Assembly (NCBI RefSeq): GCF_000768335.1
Contig: NZ_AVPT01000018.1
Coordinates: 1-50,627, forward strand
DNA: 50,627 nt
Reading direction: 5' to 3'
Source of the DNA: Lysobacter arseniciresistens ZS79
GTDB taxonomy: Bacteria; Pseudomonadota; Gammaproteobacteria; Xanthomonadales; Xanthomonadaceae
How positions within the stretch are numbered: position 1 is the first letter of the stretch; each line of letters begins with the position of its first letter. Both the position numbers and the translations under genes were made by a program. The notes under the pieces were generated by a model. That model did not search any database, was not told the origin of the DNA, and saw nothing but the letters and a program-made list of their open reading frames with translations. Positions 1 through 8,876 of this stretch are shown here, in pieces.

Positions 1-28
1 GGGTGGGTCAGTTTTGCGTCGGCGCTAA

Positions 29-889
29 CATTACGATGCCACCGGGGCCGCCGATGGCTACCGTAAACGCCGAGGTCGCAGCCGTCGGCCACGTGTGCTG
101 GCTGAAGGTAGCGCGCTTTATCAATACGTCCACGACCGGCTGGTCTTCCTGCGCTGGTCGCCGCAGCAGATTGCGGCCAGACTGCGCCACATGCCCGAGT
201 CGCTGCGCCCCGGCCTGGTCAGCCACGAGACGATCTACGCCACCATCTACGCTCAGCCCCGCGGCGGGCTGAAGCAGGCGTTGGTGGAGGCCCTGCGCCA
301 AGGCAAACCCGCGCGCGGTCGCCGGCGCACCATGGCCACCGCGAAGAGCTTCGTGCCCGACGAGCTGCGGATCCAACACCGTCCGGAAGACATCGAACAC
401 CGCCTGTTCCCGGGGCACTGGGAAGGCGATCTGATCAAGGGCGCCTTCAACCGTTCGGCGGTCGGCGTGCTGGTCGAACGCAAGACCCGGTTCGTGGTGT
501 TGTGTCGCATGGACGGCTGCACGGCGGCCGATGCCTTGGAGGGCTTCACGCGGCAGATGAAGAAGCTGCCGGCGTTCTTGCGCGAAAGCCTGACCTACGA
601 CCGCGGCAGTGAGCTGGCCTGTTTCCAGGAACTGAGCCGACGGCTGAAGATGGACATCTGGTTCTGCGATCCGCATGCGCCTTGGCAGCGCGGCAGCAAC
701 GAGAACACCAATGGCTTGCTGCGCCAGTTCCTGCCCAAAGGTACCGACCTGTCGCTGGCCAGCCAAACCCTGCTGAACGATATCGCCCGCCTGCTCAACG
801 GCCGTCCGAGGAAGACGCTGGGGTGGAAGACACCAGAGGAAGCCATGGCCGAAGAGATGGCGAAGTTTTCACCAGAGTGTTGCGCTTGA
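29..889 (+). CDS. IS30-family transposase, N-terminally incomplete and probably broken
   Basis: The frame encodes the catalytic part of an IS30-type DDE transposase. The three acidic catalytic sites are visible: GHWEGDLIKG (first D), LTYDRGSELA (second D) and the C-terminal block around GSNENTNGLLRQF (E). The C-terminus ends normally at the TGA at 887-889. The family is usually 320-380 aa with an N-terminal helix-turn-helix, but here the frame is open only from base 29. An in-frame TAA at 26-28 is preceded in the same frame by residues resembling the end of the HTH region (SVLRRR), followed directly by HYDAT, which fits the usual post-HTH stretch. The only in-window start is GTG at 95, which would give a 264-aa protein without the DNA-binding domain. 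I infer a pseudogene or a frameshifted copy; the rest lies outside the window. Confidence 0.85.
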   Translation, partial: HYDATGAADGYRKRRGRSRRPRVLAEGSALYQYVHDRLVFLRWSPQQIAARLRHMPESLRPGLVSHETIYATIYAQPRGGLKQALVEALRQGKPARGRRRTMATAKSFVPDELRIQHRPEDIEHRLFPGHWEGDLIKGAFNRSAVGVLVERKTRFVVLCRMDGCTAADALEGFTRQMKKLPAFLRESLTYDRGSELACFQELSRRLKMDIWFCDPHAPWQRGSNENTNGLLRQFLPKGTDLSLASQTLLNDIARLLNGRPRKTLGWKTPEEAMAEEMAKFSPECCA

Positions 890-1295
890 TTCTTGAGACC
901 AAGCTTATCCCATAGCACCTCCGACTGACGCGAGCGTGTGCGATGTGTACGCAACTGCCCGTTCGGGGGAGGAGCCGAGCCAAGTAACGTTTTGGAGCCG
1001 CCCTTGGCGCAAACCTCGTAGTGGCCCGCCGTCGACTCGAGATAAGGCATCGAACGACTGAGCGCTACCGCTTGGGAACTGGCGAGCCCGTCGGGTCGAC
1101 GCCCACCTGTGAGGCGCATACCAGACCCCTGTCTCGCAAGGCCAAACGAGCAGGCAAGACTCGACAAGCTCCGCTGATCCAGCACCTTTCATTCGAGTGC
1201 TCCGAAGAGGCGAATGGGACGGTGACTAAAAAAATACATGAAAATTACATCCACGCCATCCCACTATCCAAGCACGTCGGGTAAGAGGCAGTTAG
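890..1295. other. Non-coding stretch between the IS30 remnant and the O-antigen cluster
   Basis: About 400 bases without a convincing gene. The left two thirds (to about 1200) are GC-rich and carry short inverted repeats such as GTCG-GGT-CGAC near 1090. The right third abruptly becomes AT-rich (the A-rich run near 1228-1250). The composition break suggests a junction between mobile-element DNA and the foreign O-antigen cluster. I recognise no IS end with certainty because the other IS30 end is not in view. Confidence 0.4.
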
Positions 1296-3323
1296 TTACT
1301 CTCTGGATTCAAGGTCCAAAATATCCAGTTCAATATATTCCAAACCAAACGAGAGCTCTCTCGAGTCCAGCGAATAACCAAGATTCTTCGGAGAGATCGC
1401 ATCGGGCGTGACTAGAACCAATTTAAAGCCACCTTTAGACACCCACTCGGACTTGACGGGGAAGCTGATAACCGAATTGGTCTCCGGATATCTCGTAGTC
1501 ACTTCAGTCACGAGCTCTCCTGCGACGAATACTTGAATTCTTTGCGTCGGATGCTTGGGAGACGTGTACACACGCCCAACAAGACGCATCACATAGGCGG
1601 CAGGATCTCCCTGGGACTCTAAACCGCCAAAGGTAAGAACTCCCGAACCTCCATCCAACCAGACCCCCCACTGCTCCGGCTTACTCCAGCCCTTACCGAG
1701 ATACCGCGTCCCTTCGCCATCTACCGCGGTCGACAACTTGCCGATGGTTGCGTACGACGATGTCGGCTGGCCATCAAATCCGGCGAACGCAACCCCAAGA
1801 TCGATCTCGGCATCACAGTGATGCACGATCGAAAAGTTATCGAAGACAATCTCGGCACAGTTCGCTCCCAAGCTAGCGGCGTCGGCAAAGAACTTAGACC
1901 GCGCATCAAGTTCAGCTTTGGACTGCATATTAAAAAGCATAGCCTCGTTCGCTGTTAGAATCTGATCGCCCACATAACCATAGGCGGTCGGAACGTACTG
2001 CGACCGGTACCAAGGAATGGTTCCCTTGCTGGCGAATGTCAAACGCGGGCCCACCCATACATCCGCATACACGCCAGTGATTCCGTTATCTGCCAATTTC
2101 TCGGCCAGCCCATCTAATGGTCTGTAAAGCCCACTAGAAAAGCCATTCGCGTGATCTCGGATATACGTATAATTCGAAAACAAGTTGAATGCGACCCAGA
2201 TAAGCAGGTATACGGGCAGAAAGATTCTGCTACCCCTTAGGCCCTGCATGGTCAGCACAACAAGAGGGACGTACAGAAGAAGCAGGCGCCTAGGCTCTTC
2301 CTGAAAATTACCCCATGTCGATATTACATTGGCAGCAACAACCGCTAGTGCTACCCCTACTAACGCGAGATCCAAGCCCACCCTTCGATTTGTCAAGAAA
2401 TTTATCACCGCACGGACTGCAGCCCGGATGGCTGGGAACACAAATATAAAGTACAGGCACCATGCCACAGGCGGCGATAACACCCAGTCGTCCTGCCACT
2501 GTCGCTTCAAGCCGAGGAGCCTGGGTACGCCCCCAACTAGGATCTCGCGAAGCCGCCCGGCCTTTCCTAAATCCACGCCCCCCGGAACTTCCCCATGACT
2601 CAACACTTGGAACGTATTGAACCCAAAAATGAAGTTAAGGTAGACTAACGGCATGGCACCAATTAAGAGGCCCATGAGAACGATAACGCTGGATTTTGGA
2701 ACGTTGCGTATGGAATATGCCGCATCCTGCCAAAGGATATACCCGACCAGAACTATTCCCCAGACCAACGAGAGGGGTTGGGACCAGGTCGCCACGCCAA
2801 TTACAAGTGCGATGATTAGCTTGTGGAGATCAGAAAGCGGCCGACCTTCCGGGGTTCTGCTGCATAGCCACAAGCATAAGACTAAGGCGAAAATTCCTTC
2901 TATAAACCCGCCTCGGTTTTTCATTCCCCAAATTTGAATAACCGGCGGCCCCACAACCAAGAGCACACCGGGCATCATCCATAAGTATCTGTTATCCTCG
3001 GAGAGCAGCCTCTTACATAGCAGACATAGGAGGATGATAGTAGTCAGGAAAAATACAATGTTTGGGAATTTAACGCCAAGGGGGGTAAATCCAAACAATT
3101 CAAAGCTGGCCGCGGAAGTAATTGCCGAGGTCCCGTAAAGCCGAGTCGCTGCAATATCCGTTAATACATCGCTGCCCGCCACTAAAGTGATCGGAGCCAA
3201 CGGTAGCTCTTCGGTATTATATGTGCTCTCAGCAGTTTTGAGATAGATTACTTTCCAAACGAGAGCGACGAGCACTAAAGCAACTATTGACAGAACAGTT
3301 CGTCGGGAATTCAGGCTCGCCAT
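1296..3323 (-). CDS. Multi-pass membrane protein, GT-C (family 39-like) glycosyltransferase candidate
   Basis: A 675-aa protein with about ten hydrophobic segments over residues 10-420, then a soluble, probably periplasmic C-terminal domain rich in beta-strand-like sequence. The first loop after the N-terminal helix carries acidic residues (NTEELP), as in GT-C enzymes that use polyprenyl-phosphate sugars. The tail holds a GWSKPEQWGVW block of the kind often attached to such membrane transferases. I prefer the ATG at 3323 over the upstream GTG at 3365 because AGGTGA lies about 7 nt before it. Base composition is clearly more AT-rich than the rest of the window, a sign of transfer. It is last in the O-antigen cluster, so it may add a side-branch sugar to the O-chain in the periplasm; that role is inferred. 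Confidence 0.65.
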   Translation of the reverse strand: MASLNSRRTVLSIVALVLVALVWKVIYLKTAESTYNTEELPLAPITLVAGSDVLTDIAATRLYGTSAITSAASFELFGFTPLGVKFPNIVFFLTTIILLCLLCKRLLSEDNRYLWMMPGVLLVVGPPVIQIWGMKNRGGFIEGIFALVLCLWLCSRTPEGRPLSDLHKLIIALVIGVATWSQPLSLVWGIVLVGYILWQDAAYSIRNVPKSSVIVLMGLLIGAMPLVYLNFIFGFNTFQVLSHGEVPGGVDLGKAGRLREILVGGVPRLLGLKRQWQDDWVLSPPVAWCLYFIFVFPAIRAAVRAVINFLTNRRVGLDLALVGVALAVVAANVISTWGNFQEEPRRLLLLYVPLVVLTMQGLRGSRIFLPVYLLIWVAFNLFSNYTYIRDHANGFSSGLYRPLDGLAEKLADNGITGVYADVWVGPRLTFASKGTIPWYRSQYVPTAYGYVGDQILTANEAMLFNMQSKAELDARSKFFADAASLGANCAEIVFDNFSIVHHCDAEIDLGVAFAGFDGQPTSSYATIGKLSTAVDGEGTRYLGKGWSKPEQWGVWLDGGSGVLTFGGLESQGDPAAYVMRLVGRVYTSPKHPTQRIQVFVAGELVTEVTTRYPETNSVISFPVKSEWVSKGGFKLVLVTPDAISPKNLGYSLDSRELSFGLEYIELDILDLESRE

Positions 3324-3413
3324 TCTAATCACCTGTAGATCCTTTAATAAGCAAAGATAATTCACAGCGCTTTTAAACTAGCGCCATGGCTCCGACTCTG
3401 GGAGCGGGCGATC

Positions 3414-4315
3414 CTAATCCACTACAGTTAACATCCACTCCAGCGTATCGCGCAGAGGCATGGCGCTCCATGGCCCGAGCAGACCTCTCAGTTGCGCGTT
3501 GTCTCCACACAACGTCCGCACCTCGTTGGGGCGCACGAACTGGGGATTTACTTCGATCTCGAGCGTGTGTCCTGTCAGCTGTTCGCAGAGGCTCACCACC
3601 TCGCGCAGGGAGTGCGCCCTCCCCGAGCTGACGTTGAACGTTCCTCCAATCGCTGAAGGCGCCTCGATGAGCCGTCTGTACAACTGAGCGACGGTGCGGA
3701 CATCGCTGAAATCCCGCCATACATCCAGGTTGCCAAGTTCCATAGTCCTTGCCCGGCGACGGAAATGATCGACAATTTTCGGTAGTAGAAAGTGGCCGGC
3801 CTGCCCGACGCCCGTGTAATTGAAGGGCCTAGTAATGACCAATGGAATCCGATCTGACCACAGCCTGGCCATGTACTCCATCGCGAGCTTGCTCACCGCA
3901 TAGTCGTTCGCGGGATTTGGCGGCGTGTCCTCGTCGATGATACCCGGAGAGGCATTGCCGTAGACGTTTGCACTGCTAGCCAGAAGTACGCAGTCAGGAT
4001 CTTTGCCCGACGCCGCAATCGCCTCGAGCAGATTGCGGGTGCCGATGAGATTGACCCGGTAGAAGTCGTCCGCCCTGCCATGCCCTACAAAAGCGAGGGC
4101 CGCAAGGTGGATCACCACATCGGGCTGCTCCTGTTGAAAGAGCAGGCGCAGTCCTTCGACATCATTGAGGTCGACCTGAAAATATCCGGGGCCGTCCACA
4201 ACTGTTGTTCCGGTTCCCAATACTTCGTAACCGTGCCGCTTCAGTTCGGCCGCCATGTAGCGGCCGGTGAAGCCTTTGATGCCCGTGATGAGGGCGCGCC
4301 TGCCCATCGCCGCCA

Positions 4316-4316
<1 letters not shown>
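3414..4316 (-). CDS. rmd: GDP-4-keto-6-deoxymannose reductase (Rmd-like, SDR family)
   Basis: A 300-aa extended short-chain dehydrogenase. The N-terminal Rossmann motif is TGIKGFTG, and the catalytic YAVSK (YxxxK) sits in the expected middle region with a serine-rich strand (LLASSANVYG) before it. The enzyme would reduce the 4-keto intermediate made by the adjacent GMD, giving GDP-D-rhamnose; related enzymes make other GDP-6-deoxyhexoses. The start is the ATG at 4316, which overlaps the gmd stop as TGATG, so the two are translationally coupled. The longer frame up to 4373 lies inside gmd. RMD rather than GDP-fucose synthase is suggested by the length and the lack of an epimerase-type sequence, but stereochemistry cannot be read from sequence. 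Confidence 0.85.
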
Positions 4317-5413
<1,097 letters not shown>

Positions 5414-8400
5414 TTATGGCCCAGCCGATGTGGAAAGGTCGGCTTTGAGCCTCTGTTGCGTGGCAGGCCCTCTTGCCAGCTCCCGGTGGATCTCGACGTG
5501 AGCGATCTCCATCCATGCCCTCTGGTCCAGGCCGACGCGCAGTTCAAGGTCACGTACATCGTGGAACAACTCGAACTCCATACGCGCGAGCACGCAGTCG
5601 GCGCCATCTTCCAAGTGCGAAAGCTCAAGCCCCATCCGGGCATGGATGCTGGTTCCGGCTTCGCTGCACACGTCCATCCACCCAGACCCCGCGCCGCGCC
5701 CATGCAGCGCCATCGAATATCGGCCTGCCGGCATCGTCACGTAAGGGCCATACAGGAGTACGCCCGGCTCCCCGGTGCTGGCCATCCGCCCTCTGGCCAA
5801 CTGCCCGACCTGCGACTGGAACCTGTAGTCATAGGCACCAAAGCGGTGCGTAGGGCCCGGTAGCCAACTGTGCACCCAGCGCCGGCCGCGAACGACCTCG
5901 ACCAACTGTTGTGTCGCCTCCGCCCATGTCTTCCACCCCATACCGGTTGACTGGGGGGCTTTGCCGGCGACGTGTAGCTCGATCCATCGTCCCAGCGACA
6001 CCGCCAGGTCGTCTGGAACATAGCCGCTGAAGTAGTGGGCGTTCTCACCCGCAATTTCGCGGAACACCGGCAGGTCACGCACGATCAGAGGGATCCCTTG
6101 GTGTGCGGCCTCGATCAGGGGCAAGCCAAAGCCTTCGCCCTCTGACGCCATGACAAGCGCGGACGCACGCGCATACGAGGACACCAGAAGGTCGTCGTCG
6201 GCGTTTTCGAACCAGAACAGCTTCTCGTTGCGCTGCGGGTGCTGCCGCAGCCGCGCCAGTAGTTCGTCGACCATCCATCCTGGCCTGCCGACTATCAGCA
6301 GATTGATCTCTTGACCATCTGCCCATAGCTGTTCGAATGCTTCCAACACCTGCGCATGTCCCTTGCGCGGCTCGATCGTACCGACCATGAGGAAGGTCGG
6401 CCTTTCGCCGAGCGCACTCAATTCGGGACTTGCAACACTGGTCTTCCGACTCGCCGGACCCGAAGCGCCGACGTCTGCGCCGAGGTGGAACCAGCCGACG
6501 TGGAGCGGGCGCAACCGATTGGGGCGGAATTGGTGCAGCCAGGCCTCGAACTCGTCAGCCACCGATCGGGAAATGCAGGCCACACCGTCCGCGACTTCCG
6601 CCACCGCCTCATACCAGGAGCGGAAGATGGGCAGCAAGTTGGCGTCGAAGCACTCGGGCCTAAGCAGCGGCAACAGGTCGTACACCACGAAGTACTGCCT
6701 GACGCCAATCGCGCGCAGGCGCCGAAAAACATCCACATGTGGGGGGACGAGATGCGCGGCCAAATCCAACCCCACATACACATCGCTTGGGCTGAACTCT
6801 ACGGCTTCATCCCCAGGGAGCTGTTCATCCGGGAAGTATCTACGCTGGCAATAGGATCGGGCGTACCGAACAACGCCGTCATCGCCTAGCATCACCGGCT
6901 CAATCCGCACCCCCTCGGGCGGAACATCCATAAGCTCGTCGAGCACGTGTCGAACGACCCGCTGAATGCCGGTGCCCGCGTCATGCAACCCGAGAATCGA
7001 AATGTCAACGAGCCAGCGGTCACCGGCGCTTCCTCTTCCCAAACTTGCCGCGATCGCTGCAGCTATACAGCCCAGCTCTCCTTCTGTCGCCTGGTCCGCC
7101 AAGGGGTCTCCCAACACTGCGGATATCACCGAATCCACGTTGTCGCGCCAACCATCGCAGCCTTTCGCTCCAGCATCACCGATGGAAATCACCTGTGCTT
7201 GTCCCATCAGATCAAGCGCGCTCGGCGGGACCAGCTCGGAAAGCACGCTCGAATCCAGACCATTGCCGAGGGCCCGTTTCAATGCGGCATATCCTCCTTG
7301 GCGCAGAACCAATTCAATTACCAATTTTCGGTCGCGCCTCGCCAAGTGCTCAAGTGCGTTCCCGAGAGTCGAATCAAGCACGACGATGTCAGCGGCCTCC
7401 ACGGCGCTCGCTTCAAGGACTTTCGCCCCGTATCCATCGTCTGACACCTCAGCCACGATCCGGTCAAACTTGTGACGATGCTTCCCAAGCGAAGCGATGG
7501 GGTAATTAGCGGCAATCCCTGTGCAATCGGAATCGGCAAACACTTTCACGCGCGGGAGGCGGCGAGGCGAGTCGGAGCGGGGAGCGGGGAGCAGCGCAGT
7601 TCTCCGTCTGCGCTGACGAGCGGACTCGCGTCGTGGGGCGCCCCGGGCAATCGAAACGCGATCAAGCGCCAATTCGATCCCATCGAACGCACGGTTCGCA
7701 GACTCGACCCACGAGAATTTGAGGCTTTGAAGCTCCGCGTGCTCAAGGAATCGCCGGCGGAAACCAGTATCCGTCAAAGCCACCTGCATCTTGTGAGCGA
7801 TCGAATCCACGTCACGCGGGTCAAACAACGCGTCGTCGAAGCCAATGACCTCAGGCAAGCTCGATGTCGCGGAGCCGATGACCACGGCACCACTCGACAT
7901 CGCTTCCAAGGCTGGAAGACCAAACCCTTCCTGTAGAGACGGAAACGCATACAACGCACAGAGATTGTAGAGTTTGACCAAGTCGCTATCGGGTACGAAG
8001 CCCGTAAACACGACATCCTCGACAGAAAGCCCGACTTCATCCACGACCCGCTCAAGCGCGGATCTCTCCGGCGTGGGGGCCCCTCCTACGATGGCCAACT
8101 GGTGACTATTCCTTGTTTCCGGAGGCAACTTCGCGAACGCCCGAATGAGGGCGGCAATGTTCTTCCGCGAATCAAAGCCTCCTGCGTACATGACGTAGTT
8201 TCGGCGAAGCCCATACTTGGCAGCGAGCGCAGACCGGAAATATTCCGCACCCTCCAGCGGGGCAAAAATTTCATCAGCTGCGCCCGATATATCCGTCAAC
8301 CTGTCTTCAGGGACACCTAGAAGTTCCCTAGCCTCGTCACAAGAGAATCTTGAGATACCCAGCAACTGATCCGCACGTTGAAGATGGCCAACCTTCTCCA

Positions 8401-8875
8401 TGTACCAATCCCGGATACGCTTGTCGGCGAGGTAGACATCTTCGTGCGCCAAGGGAATCAGATCGTACAGCGTGGTGACCGTTCGATAAGGATCACGTCC
8501 AGAAATCGAACTGACAACATTGTCGGCCACTCCCTCGAAGAGGCTGGCGACGTGCACGATATCCGGCTGAAGGGCCTTAAGCGCGTGTGACCTCAGAACC
8601 TCCGACGCGCGACTGCGGAATCGATTAGCCGGATCGACGGCACCAGTGGGCGCCAGTCCATGCCAGAGGACGATCTGCTCGGGTGGGATAATCCCGGAAA
8701 ACTGGGCGCGGATGTACTCGACGGACTCAACCATCGCAGAATTCAGCAGGACTGAAATCCGGTGTCCTCGCGACGAGGTTGTCATTGCCTTCGCAAGCGC
8801 GAGCGAATACCGCCCGATGCCCCGGCGCCCGCTCTCCGGCGACTGACACGCCTGGAGGTCAAGTACTATGTGCAA
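5414..8875 (-). CDS. Large two-domain GT4 glycosyltransferase (O-chain polymerase candidate)
   Basis: An 1153-aa protein with two complete GT-B/GT4 modules. Module 1 (about 1-405) starts like other O-antigen GT4 enzymes (HIVLDLQACQ, GIGRYS) and has the E-x7-E motif EGFGLPALE at 316-324. Module 2 (about 620-1000) repeats this layout (WLVDISILGL, GTGIQRV) with EGFGLPLIE at 914-922. Between them are an Arg-rich linker (411-440) and a stretch (445-590) resembling a degenerate first half of another GT domain. A beta-rich tail (about 1035-1135) may bind carbohydrate or protein. The TTG start at 8875 lies one base after the preceding stop and has a strong GGGGAGG site about 8 nt upstream. The layout recalls WbdA, the two-domain mannan polymerase of E. 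coli O9a. Polymerisation of D-rhamnose or mannose is inferred from gmd/rmd. Confidence 0.85.
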   Translation of the reverse strand: MHIVLDLQACQSPESGRRGIGRYSLALAKAMTTSSRGHRISVLLNSAMVESVEYIRAQFSGIIPPEQIVLWHGLAPTGAVDPANRFRSRASEVLRSHALKALQPDIVHVASLFEGVADNVVSSISGRDPYRTVTTLYDLIPLAHEDVYLADKRIRDWYMEKVGHLQRADQLLGISRFSCDEARELLGVPEDRLTDISGAADEIFAPLEGAEYFRSALAAKYGLRRNYVMYAGGFDSRKNIAALIRAFAKLPPETRNSHQLAIVGGAPTPERSALERVVDEVGLSVEDVVFTGFVPDSDLVKLYNLCALYAFPSLQEGFGLPALEAMSSGAVVIGSATSSLPEVIGFDDALFDPRDVDSIAHKMQVALTDTGFRRRFLEHAELQSLKFSWVESANRAFDGIELALDRVSIARGAPRRESARQRRRRTALLPAPRSDSPRRLPRVKVFADSDCTGIAANYPIASLGKHRHKFDRIVAEVSDDGYGAKVLEASAVEAADIVVLDSTLGNALEHLARRDRKLVIELVLRQGGYAALKRALGNGLDSSVLSELVPPSALDLMGQAQVISIGDAGAKGCDGWRDNVDSVISAVLGDPLADQATEGELGCIAAAIAASLGRGSAGDRWLVDISILGLHDAGTGIQRVVRHVLDELMDVPPEGVRIEPVMLGDDGVVRYARSYCQRRYFPDEQLPGDEAVEFSPSDVYVGLDLAAHLVPPHVDVFRRLRAIGVRQYFVVYDLLPLLRPECFDANLLPIFRSWYEAVAEVADGVACISRSVADEFEAWLHQFRPNRLRPLHVGWFHLGADVGASGPASRKTSVASPELSALGERPTFLMVGTIEPRKGHAQVLEAFEQLWADGQEINLLIVGRPGWMVDELLARLRQHPQRNEKLFWFENADDDLLVSSYARASALVMASEGEGFGLPLIEAAHQGIPLIVRDLPVFREIAGENAHYFSGYVPDDLAVSLGRWIELHVAGKAPQSTGMGWKTWAEATQQLVEVVRGRRWVHSWLPGPTHRFGAYDYRFQSQVGQLARGRMASTGEPGVLLYGPYVTMPAGRYSMALHGRGAGSGWMDVCSEAGTSIHARMGLELSHLEDGADCVLARMEFELFHDVRDLELRVGLDQRAWMEIAHVEIHRELARGPATQQRLKADLSTSAGP

Positions 8876-8876
8876 G

